From positions 101,845,855-101,909,854 of the forward strand of contig CM043943.1 of assembly GCA_014529385.2 (NCBI GenBank): DNA of 64,000 nucleotides, written 5' to 3'. A program made the position numbers and the translations under genes. The DNA comes from Adiantum capillus-veneris. Lineage: Eukaryota; Streptophyta; Polypodiopsida; Polypodiales; Pteridaceae. Positions 31,980 through 42,398 of the stretch are shown piece by piece (within the stretch, counting starts at the first letter, position 1; each line of letters starts with the position of its first letter). The notes beneath the pieces are model-generated. The model did not search any database. It saw nothing but the letters and a program-made list of their open reading frames with translations, and was not told the origin of the DNA.

Positions 31980-33405
31980 TCGACACGTTGACAAAAAAAA
32001 TCATGGAGGCAAAGAAGAATGCAGACCTCGACCCTATGATTGTGCTATTAAGCTTCAGGAGGGAACCCAACCCCCTTTTGGCCCAATATACAAGCTATCT
32101 CAAGATGTATTGGTAGAATTACGGAAAAATATTGATGAGAATCTTGTTAAGGGGTCTATACGCCATTCAGAGTCCCCAGTAGGAGCTCCAATACTCTTTG
32201 TAGAAAAGAAGGACGAAACTCTTTGGATTTGCGAGGATTATAGGGGCCTGAACAAGATCACCGTCAAAAATTGCTATCCCCTTTCCTTGATCCCAGAGCT
32301 TCTTGAGAGCCTTGGCAAGGCAAGAATATTTACAAAAATAGACCTTCGTGGTGCTTACAACCTAGTCAAAATCAAATAAGGTGATGAATGGAAGACAGTC
32401 TTTCCCACAAGGTATGGCCACTTTGAATATACCGTCATGCCGTTTGGTCTCACAAATGCCCCAACAGTTTTTCAACATTTAATGAGCGATATCTTTTGGG
32501 ATTATTTGGATTATTTTGTGGTAATATACTTGGATGATATCTTGATATTGTCCAAGGATCAAGAAGAGCATGAGCACCATGTACAATTAGTACTTGAAAA
32601 GCTCCGTGCATCAGGGTTATATGCAAATTTGGAGAGGTGCTCTTTTCATCAATCTAAGAAGGAATTTCTTGGGTATGATATCTCTAAAAAGGGAATCTCC
32701 ATGGATCCAAAGAAGGTTTAAACCATCCTTGATTGGGAGACACGCATCTCAGTAAGAGATGTTCAATGTCTCCTCAGATTTACAAATTTCTATCGTATCT
32801 TTATATAGGGATACTCCAAAGTTGTGACAGCACTCACAAGGTTGACATGCCATAACAAGTTTGTATGGGACTCAGAGGCCACAAAAGATTTTCAAACTCT
32901 CAATAAAGATTTCACAACTGCACCCATTCTAATTCACATAGATCCTACAAAGCATTTCATCCTAGAAATAGACGCTTCAAATTTGGCCCTTGGCGCTATT
33001 CTATCCCAAGTAGGAGAGGATGGTCGAGTCCATCCAGTGGCTTTTCATTCTTGCAAGTTCTCAGCTGTAAAAATCAATTATGAAATTGATGACAAAGAGC
33101 TCTTAGCAATCATTGACTCCTTCAACACTTGGTGTCACCTACCTAAAGGAGCTCCTCATAAGATCAATGTCTATACAAATCACAAGAATTTGGAATAATT
33201 CATGGCATTCCACGTCTTGAATCATCACCAAGCTAGGTGGAGTGGTATCCTATCAAGGTTTGATTTTCTTATCTCTTATAGGCCTAACCATCAACAAGGT
33301 AAGCCAGATGCCTTATCGAGAAGATTCTACCTTGCACCTAGAGAAGGCGACGCAACATTTGATCAACAAGAGTCAGTGATTTTGAAACTGAACAGCGTAA
33401 GCTAA
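31980..33405 (+). pseudogene. pol: Element H reverse transcriptase and RNase H
   Basis: Gypsy RT in several frames (32110-32379, 32437-32721): [71 protein letters not shown] and the catalytic [11 protein letters not shown] are all present. RNase H follows (32824-33198: ILEIDASNLALGAILSQVGE, YEIDDKELLAII, VYTNHKNLE), then the tail [19 protein letters not shown]. Stops at 32377-32379, 32719-32721 and 33196-33198, plus others, make it inactive. Domain order and RT type are those of Tf1/chromovirus-like Gypsy elements. Confidence 0.92.
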
Positions 33406-33815
33406 ATGCCACCATGAGCCAAGCTCCTGAAAATTCTACTTTTCTTTCTAAGGTGAAGACACAAATTGCCAAAGACCCACTTGCTCAAACTATTAGACAA
33501 CAACTAGAAGGAGAAGAGGTTAATGAGGACTTTCAAGAAATTGATGAACTAATTTACTAAAAGGGTCTTCTCTATATTCCGTCAAGACCAACACACTTGG
33601 AGATACTTCAAAATGGCATGATCTTCCATCAACAAGATATTTTGGGGTTAATAAGACAATTGAGCTTCTCTTCCGTGACTTTTGGTGGCCTCAAATGTGG
33701 AAGCTTGTCAAAGAGTATGTAGGAACTTGTGACACTTGCAATAGATCAAAGACCCCTCTTCATTGCCCTCATGGATTACTCCATCACTTGCCCATTCCAA
33801 GAAAACCGTATAAGG
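33406..33815 (+). pseudogene. pol: Element H integrase zinc module, truncated
   Basis: Degraded spacer, then an H2C2 zinc module (FWWPQMWKLVKEYVGTCDTC, then NRSKTPLHCPHG) up to 33815. The integrase core is missing; a new LTR begins at 33816. The left target sequence is probably TAAGG (33811-33815). Confidence 0.75.
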
Positions 33816-34811
33816 TGTCAACCTACACTCGATTTCAGCCCCTAATCATGGTAATCATGATTTAATTTATGATCATTTGTAATTCTCTTCATCATTCTCT
33901 TGATTCCTCGTCTACTATGCTTAAACCTAGCTATAATTCCCGATAACTGCTCTCTAATTTTACATAGCTATACTCCATTACATCATCATCATCCAATTAG
34001 CTAATTTATGCAGCCATTCATCACTCTTAATCAATGATTAATACATGATTAGGAGAGATTTCTCTCTCTAGGCAGCATAGTAATAAATTGACACGCCGGT
34101 AATAATGTAGATTTGATGAAATTCATTCTTTTACCACTCAATAGTGTTGTAATTAAGTTAGATTAAATAGGTCACTCTCCCTAAGGTCTATGAACCAAAA
34201 TCCCAACCCAAAACAAATGGTGCAAAATCATGTAGGATGTCTTGCCGAAATTTACAGGTTTTTGTTTCCGAAATCTAAAGTTCCTATTGTGTAGCTCTAC
34301 TCACTCTGAACACGTGGATATGCTGCAATGCAAAATCGGACAACGTATGATCACCAAATCACCAGATGAAGCTCGTAGAAGGAGCTCGCAGAACCGGACC
34401 GTACGCGTGCAATGTAGTTATCGGCGCGTAGCTCTCGTCGGGGGCAACACGCTGCACTTCTCCGCACTCGATTCGTACCACCGGTGCACACATAGCGTCA
34501 AGATGAAGCTCACACTCTCTCTCGTACACAGTACGCTCACTCACAGACTTCAAAACTTCTTTTAAAAAATGACAAAAGGTTTTTCATTAAGATCAAAAAG
34601 TGGTATAAATACCTTACAATTCTCAAACCCTAAAGTTCCAAATCAACCATCTACTCAATCTAACTACCAAAACTGGAATACAATCTGGAAACTTCTGTAA
34701 GCCCCAATATTTACAAGGTGAAATTTCGCGTTTTCTCAATAAATGAATAATTACAAAAAAATGATAATCTGCCGAGAAGTGAGTTTCCGTAGGGTGTGTC
34801 CAGCTTCTAAC
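33816..34811 (-). repeat. 3' LTR of element D
   Basis: The right end is firm: the minus strand reads purine tract then TGTTAGAAGC at 34811. The left end is inferred from TGTCAACC at 33816, exactly where the element H integrase stops, giving TG...CA ends and 996 bp. No second copy of this LTR occurs in the window. Contains GGTATAAATACC at about 34601-34612, a palindromic TATA-like site. Confidence 0.6.
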
Positions 34812-34826
34812 ACTCCCCCCCTCCTT
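34812..34826 (-). other. Polypurine tract of element D
   Basis: The minus strand reads AAGGAGGGGGGGAG against the LTR, the priming site for plus-strand DNA. It lies about 40 nt after the stop of the D reading frame, so nothing else is encoded 3' of that ORF. Confidence 0.85.
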
Positions 34827-34864
34827 GCTCATGTTGTCCCCGACATGGTTGTTGAGCTGTTTCT

Positions 34865-37800
34865 TCATCTTATGGTTTCGCGCATCTTGAGCAGCGATTC
34901 ATATCTTGCATGTAGATTCATCATTGTTGGGCCAAAAATAACAGTGTTTATGGTGAAGAAGCCGGTGTAGAACGCTTCTTCAAAGGCCTGGAGGTGATAG
35001 GATGGCAGAAACATTATTCTTTGATACAACGCATGTATCACCTCCTTGGAAGGCTGACCTGATAGATCATAGGCACATCTGTAAGTATCTTGGAAGAAGA
35101 AGATATTGTATGTCACCTGGCCTGGCTTGAATGTCTCAAATACTGCTAAAAGAGTTTTGCAAATTTTCTTCATCATGATGCACGTAAGGTCAGGTGAGCC
35201 AGTGAACAATTTGATGGCGCCCGTTAGGGTTTTCACCATGTATTGGACACTTATTCTCTCACCTGCGTTCAAGCCCGGTAGCTTAGGATAATTCAACCAA
35301 GTGGGTTGGCTCCTTTGTAATATCTCCTGGGCCTTCCACATCCTGATCCGTGGTAGAGGAAAAAATCTGAGGTTGTCTCTGATGTTTTTGGGTGCCTCTA
35401 CCAAATGGATTAGGTACTGTGGGTACTTCATCAGCCAAGCCTTCCTCCATTTTGGCTGAGAGTCAACTATTAACCCGACCCCTTCTGGCTAGGAGATATC
35501 TGCGTTGTAGAGTGGCACTATCGGCTCATCTCTAATCCTCTTATTGATGGTGGCGGCTTCATACTTTAGCAAAGGATATGGGAGAGAGGGCTGAAGCCAT
35601 TCGCGCTTGAGGTTGCTGGCGTCAATCTTCTGGATGATCATGGATTTGAAAACCCTCTGCTCCCATTCCGAGGCTTCCTTAGTCGTCTCTCTAATCTCCA
35701 CCTCTATTGCTTTACACAGCTTTTCTTCCTCTTCCTGTGTCAAATCTTGTGGCTCTGGAGAGGATCCTACTAGGATTTTCTCTTGCATCGGTGTGTCCAT
35801 AGGATCTGCCACATTTTCTAAATCTATGCCCTCAGTAGCTACTGGCCCGGTGCCTTCTTGCTCTTCTTCTTGCTGTCCTCTCAGCTCTTCAATCTGTTTT
35901 AGAAGTTTTTGTTTTTCTGTGTTAGCTTCTTCTCCCATGTTCATGAGGAGGTCGTTGAGCTCGACGTTTATCTTCTCCGCCTCCTCGAGCTTTCTTTTGA
36001 TACTTTCTAATTCCTCTTGCATGGCTCTTTGTTCTTCTTCCATTCGTGGCTGCATCACAACTGACCCTTCTGCCATCATCAATCGTTGCTTCTTCTCTAG
36101 AGTCAACTCTTTCTGAAGTTCTTTCATCTGTCCTTCATAAATTTGGCTGTCAGTAGTGATGTGAGTTGAGCTAGTAGCTCTGACTCTGGCAGGAGACGCT
36201 CGCAGCCTCTAGATGGTTTGATCTTTTACTTGAGCTAGTCCTTGAGCTCCAGGACCTCATCCTAGATGGCTTCTTGGTCTAACTCCGCCTTTTCTTTGGC
36301 GTTTCTCATTGCTTCCACTTCTTTGGACTCCTCAGCCAGCTGTAGGGTCAGGTTGTCCCTTTCCTTCTCTGCATCTATCAATGATCTGCTGAGTTTTTTG
36401 CACTCCTCTTCGCCTTCTTGCATCCTTTGGGCGGCTGCCTGATTTTCTTTTTCCAATTCTTGGCATCTTTGCAAAGCCTTTGCCAGACTGGCCTATAGCT
36501 CCACTTCTCTTTCTTTCTACCTTTGACCTTGTCTTTGTAAAGAGTCTACTTCCAGCTTCATCTTTACTTCAGTAGTCGTGAGAGTTTCCGTCTCATTTTT
36601 TGAGGCCATGGACTACGCTCTTAACCCGGTTAGCATTGTCATCACCACATCCCAGTCATTGGAGGGCGGGTGCAGGTCCACTGTGTTTGTGTCCATCTCC
36701 TTTAGTTCTACTAACCAGATGCTTTGCATTTGCTCCTTAGGCCCTGTGCTTGCCAAGTCGAATGCAATTGTGGCAGCCTCTTCTTTTGTGTATCCTGCAG
36801 CTAGCAGGTCGAGAAATGTGATGTATGCTTCATGTGGCTTTGGATCCTCACTCTTGGGTTTAACCTCTTCCCTCTCCTAGCTTTGTTCTTTCTTGGACTC
36901 TTCCTGGCCTTCATGGTCGTCTTCATTCTCTTTATCTTCTTGTGGAGGGCTATGAGGAGGGGGTGAGGGCGGTGGGCTAGACTCAGGGCTAGCTGTTAGA
37001 TATGTAGGCTGTTTCTTTAAATCTCGGTCTGCCTTTGTCTTCCTTTATCTCTCTTGGCTCTCCTGCTCGTCTAGCAGTTTTTGTCGTACTTGCTCCACTT
37101 CCTCCTCTGTAAAAGGTACATGTGGAATATTTTCTGATGCGGCATCAAGAATCTCAAAATTTTTAATGTAATCTTCTAATCTGTCCCTTTGCACCCTTCG
37201 GGATGATCCCGACATTTCTTCTAGAGACGGCTTCCAGAGTTCACTCAAATTGCCTTTAAGGGCCCTTTTTGCTCTGAAGCTCTCCATCAGCCTCTCTAGT
37301 CTTGCCGCTTTTTGTGACTTTGTCTCTTTTTCCGGCACTTGGACAACTTCTTTCTTTCCCTGCTTTTGCTCTAGCTGCTCTTCTTGAACAGTCTCTAGCC
37401 GTCTTTTCAATCTTGTGGCAACCCTTGGTGCTTTTTGTGGCTCGTCTTCTTTGTCTTCTTTGAGACTCAGCCAGTCGTTTTGTGATGGAGGGTCAGGCCA
37501 TCTTCCTTTTGCGTGCAATGCCCCATAAATCACCTTAGTGATTAGTTCTCTTGGCACAATATATGTGGGCTTCTTGCTACCCATCTTCACTAGGTTGTCA
37601 TGTATATATGCTGCATAATTGATTAGCCTTGGAGTGCTCTTAATCATTGCCCAAGTGAATGTCGTGGCCTGCTCCTGGCGGCATTCTCTAAGTTTGTGGC
37701 CGCTTCCTACACATATGGAAGTATTGGTTGTACAACTGACTCATGATTGCCACTTTTGGGTTGGAATATCTTCAAAAGTGTAGCTACCTTGCTTCTCAGT

Positions 37801-38331
37801 GTACACCTTGACATCATCTCTTCATTTAGTTACACAATCCCCCTTGTTGGAGAGGTCTAGTGCATCTGCTACAACTTGCTCGGTGATGACTATTTCTGTT
37901 TCTGGCCTGCCTTGCAGATTGGTTACTCTGGCCACTCCATCTTCTTTTATTATTGTCACAAATTACCAGACTCTCTTTATGTCAACCCCCGCCGGCACTA
38001 CTTCAAAATAGTTGTGGAGATCAATCTTCTCCAAGTACTCGGCCATTTTGCTTCTTACAAACTCATTGAGTTCCCGCGGTAGCATTGGTAGCTCGATCAC
38101 ATTCCCTTCAATGTCTTTGAACACTCCTTGGTAGATCTTTAGGTCGTTGGACTCTAGCAGATCTTCTTGGATCCATGTGCTGGTGGGCTTTAGTGTTCCT
38201 TCTGGTATGATGAAGGGCTCCACTTCTTCTAGGTAATCCTTAATGGTCGTTCTTTTCTTCTTTTCCGGTGACTTTGCGGCTGCCATAGATCCTGTTACAC
38301 TCAGTAGTCCGAAGTTAGCGTTTTTTTCCAT
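34865..38331 (-). pseudogene. Element D long ORF: unfamiliar coiled-coil protein, about 1,150 codons
   Basis: One minus-strand reading frame from ATG 38331 to the stop at 34865, broken by about a dozen in-frame stops and one frameshift (between 36262 and 36127). Pieces 37963-38331, 37045-37647 and 36262-36474 share a frame; 35489-36127 and 34865-35431 share the next. Layout: basic start (KSPEKKKRTTIKDYLEEVEP); an alpha/beta region with VFKDIEGNVIELPMLPREL and, after a stop, a GRPETEIVITEQVVADALDL segment; a basic region (residues about 290-330); a proline and acidic linker (residues about 440-480); long coiled coils (about 580-840, heptad-rich with ELQKELTLEKKQR); and a C-terminal domain with GERISVQYMVKTLTGAIKLF. 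No pol motif. Its N-terminal part is shared with element E. It could be a divergent Gag-like ORF1 or a new accessory protein. Confidence 0.65.
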
Positions 38332-40560
38332 ACTAGTTGAGAAACTGAGTTTTATCTATCCAAATGACTTGAAATTTGAAAATAAAGCTTAAAAGGAACT
38401 TGTGAAACTGCGCGTGTGCTCACAGTGCAATTCTGGCTAAAAATTTCCTTCTAGACATCCTACACGTAGAATGTCTTTTTCATCAGAATTGCGTGATACT
38501 TGACATGCTGGTAGTCCTTGGCCTATGAAACATGGCTATGTGCTTGGATATGGATTTGGGCATCAAAAAGTGGATTTCTTGGGCTGATTCAGGCTTTAGG
38601 TCACAAATTGGGTAGAAAGTCAATAACATGTAGCAAGTGATATCCAAATGGGTTGAAAATTGATATATGGGCTCATTGCACCATGGTATTGGCTTCCATG
38701 ATCTCACTCTTTGCACAGAAGGTCTAAATTATGCTGGAGACATCCTACGCGTAGGATGTCTATTTCATCAAAATGGCATGGTATTTGTTCTGTGGGTACT
38801 CCTTGGCCTAGGGAACATGGCCATGCTCTTGGATTTGGATTTGGACAAGAATTGATACTTGTAAGAGCCTGTGTAGTGTTTTTTGGGCTCAAAAAGTGTA
38901 TATTGAAGGTGTTGGGGGTCAAAAATGATTAGAATAGCTTCAAAATTGGTATACGAGCTCTTGAAGATAATGTGATGGGATCTGGAATGGACAAACATCC
39001 TCTGTAGGCCAAAAATGTCAAATAGACATCCTACGTGTAGGATGTCTACTTCACCAAATTTTGCAGGTGAGTACACAGATGGATTGGTTACGTGCTTGTG
39101 AATGTGTTGTGCACGTTTCATGTGATTTGGACAAGATTTGGTAGGTCTATGGCCCATTATTGCCTCTATGCCCTAACTTTGCATTTTTTCATGCATATGA
39201 GGTCAGTTTTGGTCCAAATGTGATGAAACTTGGTGGCTAGCATGTAAAGGTCATTCGGAAAATGGGTGTGATGAAAAATGTTGGGATCTGTGCCCAGAAA
39301 TGCCCTTGAGACATCCTACCCGTAGGATGTCTCCTGATGATTTTTTTAATGGAAAGTGCCACTAGTGCCTGGCCTTGGTCCCCCTGAGTCCCTTTTCAGC
39401 TTAATTTCAACAAAAAAGTCAAATGGATAGAATGTAACTCCCTGTGTGGACTTCAGAGCCTCCGAGCCATTTTCTGACTTTTGGAGTACTTTTTGGGGAT
39501 GAAATTTGTTGATGTTGGTCTCCATAGCTTCTTGATCCCTTGGGGATCCTTGCCGTATGGTTTTTATCGACTTTGGCTTCACCGGAGCTTCATTTGGCAA
39601 GTTGTCGCTCTAGAATCACCCGTGGTTGCGTTTACATATCTTTGATGATTGGTGGTGGTCTACCACCACAGGACTTGGTTATTGATGGTCTAGGAAATCC
39701 ACTCGTAAAGTTTGGTGGAAAACAGGCATGCGGTTTGGCCACGAGAGCTATTTGACGCTTTGTATGTCTGCTGCCGTTTCTGAAGTTTAGTGCCGCTTCG
39801 GGTCACTTTTTGGTCATGTGGGCCATATAGACTTGTCGAGCATGTCGATATGCTCCTACCCATGAATTTTGGTAGCATTTGGGCGTCTTTTCTCCGATTT
39901 CCCATTTGGTGGCCTCTTGCAGGATTCTAGGAATTAGGGTTTTTCCCAATGGTTTTCTACTACCTTTGGACATCCAAGACTGGTCTCCTATGCTAGGGTA
40001 AGCTTCCGATGAAGTCTCATTGCTTTTGGGTTAGCCGTTAGGTGGCCGCCTCTACTTGTAGGTCTCTACTGCCCGCTTTGTGTGTGATCCCTACGCTAGT
40101 TTTCGTGACAAAATGACAAACATGCGCGAAAAGCTCAAGGTGGTGAGCCTACCTCTCATGTCTGAAGCCTGTCGGGTAGTCGTGCGCGTTGTAGAAGCTG
40201 CTGGAAGGTCCGTTCGCTCTAGGTGGCAGAAGCTCTATCCAAAAGGTCCTATCGTCACTGATCATCCCCATATTTTTTGTTTTTCATTACAACCGTTTTT
40301 TTACCTACTTTTTGTATTTTTGAAGTTTTTCTGCTGAAAATTAGCAAAACTAAAAGAAAAATAGCAAATCAAACCCAAAAAATCTCCAAAAATCATAATA
40401 AATCACAAACATCACTGCTAAACATTATATACACTCACATTCAATTTTTATGGCTGGATTTCTCTGTTTTACCAATATTTTTCCCGAAAAGTGACTATTT
40501 CTACTTATATACACACATCTAGGGGCTTGATTTGGCGTTTGGCCCCATATACCTATAGCT
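38332..40560 (-). mobile_element. Element D 5' untranslated region with periodic palindromes
   Basis: About 2.2 kb upstream of the D start codon. The first kilobase contains four 24-bp palindromes at 285-286 bp spacing. The remainder is non-coding, ending in an AT-rich stretch (40270-40500) with TATATACACTCACATTC. That arrangement is mirrored in element E at 44210-44400. The 5' LTR is not recognisable before the junction with a reverse transcriptase fragment at about 40600. Confidence 0.6.
38453..39332. repeat. Four regularly spaced 24-bp palindromes (element D)
   Basis: Palindromes at 38453-38476, 38738-38761, 39024-39047 and 39309-39332, start-to-start 285, 286 and 285 bp. Arms are AGACATCCTAC and GTAGGATGTCT around a variable two-base centre (CG, GT, CC; the first copy is AC with one further arm mismatch). 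The 38738 copy is a perfect 24-bp palindrome. The roughly 260 bp between copies are only weakly similar to each other (recurring CTTGGCCTA, GGATTTGG and TCAAAAA words), so the palindromes are far better preserved than their surroundings. Confidence 0.9.
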
Positions 40561-40619
40561 ACATGCTGTATAAGGGCATATGTACTTGGGTTAGTCCGAA
40601 AAGTTTCGCAATCAAACTT

Positions 40620-41694
40620 CTTGAGACAACGTGTCCTAAGATGCGGCCTTGCTTAACCATAAAGATACACTTTTCCGGGTTAAGGCAGATTTGATATGTT
40701 CTGCATTTTTCAAAGACCTTTTGCAAATGTTCAATATGTTCCTCTCGTAGTAGAGAGTGTACACAAAGATCATCCATGTATATTTCTAAGAATATTCTCA
40801 GGTATTCTTTGAACGCGTGCATCATTAACCTTTGGAAGGTAGCTAGGGCATTAGTTAAGCCAAACGGCATACCTCAATTCGCATAAATTCCCCATTCTGT
40901 GGAAAATGCAGTTTTATGTTGATCCTCCCTTGCGATTGCCAATTGGTTGTATCCTGAAATCCCGTCCAGAAAGGAATAAGCCTGTTTCCCGGCCACCAGC
41001 TCAAGTACATGTTATGTGATTGGTAAGGGATAATTATCCCTTATGGTGGCTGCATTTACCTTTTTGAGGTTTACACACACCCGCAGTTTTCTGTTCTTTT
41101 TGGGAACTACCACAATGGGTGACACCCAATCTCTATATTCAATTTCATAGATGAATTCAGCTTCCATCAGCTTATCAATTTCGTCTTTGATTCCTTTAGC
41201 AAATGTATCATTGACATATATATAAGGACGTTGTTTGCTAGGTTTTGCATCCGATTTCAAAGGAATTGTATGTTGGTATATCAACGGATCAACTCCTTTG
41301 AGGTGTTTATACGACCATGCAAACACATCTTTATATTTCTTAAGAAGTTGTATTAGCCGTTCTTCTTCTTTAAGATCTAAATCGTTTGCTATATAGACCG
41401 GCTGAGGCTTTTCACCTGGTTCCGCGAGGTCTATCCTTTTTGCATTTTTAGGCCCATGGTAAGATTCTTGGTTGATTCTTTCCTTGAATGGTGGCGTCAT
41501 GATGATTTTTCTGTCCTAGGATGGTAAAATTTCCGATAGTGTGACGGTACATTCATGTTTCCTTTCTCTGACTCCCCTTTACCATCACTATCTTCTTCAG
41601 TAGTCCATATCTCATGTAAAGACCATTTCAGTTCTACAAGGACTCGCAAAGCAAAGGTATGGAAAACCTTGGATGCAATATTCAAGTTTTTCAA
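40620..41694 (-). pseudogene. pol: Athila-like Gypsy reverse transcriptase fragment
   Basis: Minus-strand frames 41497-41694, 41012-41500 and 40559-40870. A linker with SHYRKFYHPRTEKSS leads to GPKNAKRIDLAEPGEKPQPV, YKDVFAWSYKHLKGVDPLIY, DWVSPIVVVPKKNRKLRVCV, NAATIRDNYPLPI, then [20 protein letters not shown] and the catalytic IYMDDLCVHS. It ends abruptly after GRILGHVVS near 40620. A stop and a frameshift near 40871-41012 interrupt it. It lies on the same strand as the E ORF to its right, and may be pol of the same element. Confidence 0.88.
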
Positions 41695-41792
41695 ACTGAA
41701 CTCATGGAGTGATGGTGGAAACTATACAAAATTCCAAGAAGTTGTGGAGACCTTCCACAAGAAATTCATAAGTGCGTGGACAAATCAACATA

Positions 41793-42398
41793 TTACTGAG
41801 TACATGGTACTATAATTGGTTTGATGACATGATAGTAGAAATGATGGTTATATAGGCAGGTGGGATCCTCTACTTGCTTTAGCATAAGATTGAAGAAGGT
41901 GGTGGAAATTGTGAATGTTCCAACTGTTTTTCTATCTCTGGCTCTCATTGTCGTACCTTCGATGGGTAACTTTAGTGCTTCTGCCACTATGTCTTTGTTA
42001 ATGACTACCTCAACTTTCTATCCTTGTTGATCTGTGATCTGGGTAGATCCATTCTCTTTAATTGTTGACAGTAGTTCATAAGCCCTTTGTGAGTCTACTC
42101 CACATGTTTCTTGATCATAAAATGCTCGAAGTCCCAACCTCCTGTTGGTTTCTTTCGTATCTGGCTTAGTTGCTAAAACATAGACTTACTTAGGTAGCAT
42201 TTGCAACTCCACTTGACTTCCATCTTCACTTATGAATGTGCTGGTGAAGACTATGGTGTTGTGCTCCTCAAGATGTTCTTTTGATAGGTAGGTGACTTTG
42301 GCCATTTTCACAGAATTGGGCTCCAAGTGATATGGTGGTAACTCTTGCAACTTTTCTTTTTGGGTCTTTCTCCTCTTTGCTTTATTAGCATCTTGCAT
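41793..42398 (-). pseudogene. Element E ORF fragment, homologue of the element D protein
   Basis: From ATG 42398 the minus strand encodes MQDANKAKRRKTQKEKLQEL, then EHNTIVFTSTFISEDGSQVE and LQMLPK. This aligns with the start of the D protein, where the corresponding segment is VFKDIEGNVIELPMLP. After stops at 42186 and about 42020 in the same frame it continues with a segment ending VVINKDIVAEALKLP, parallel to VITEQVVADALDL in D. Past about 41815 the homology is lost: a plus-strand frame (41651-41815, FKLNSWSDGGNYTKFQEVVE) of unknown origin intervenes. It is truncated relative to D by about 950 residues. Confidence 0.6.

Noticed and set aside
40567..40574. GTATAAGG matching 33808-33815 as the target duplication of element D
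   Set aside because: No LTR end adjoins it and the following sequence does not continue the element H integrase, so the 8-bp match is probably chance.
41555..41815. Plus-strand ORF with FKLNSWSDGGNYTKFQEVVE as a separate gene
   Set aside because: Protein-like, but only about 55 residues are coherent and it is wedged between minus-strand element fragments; I could not name a family, so it is mentioned only within element E.
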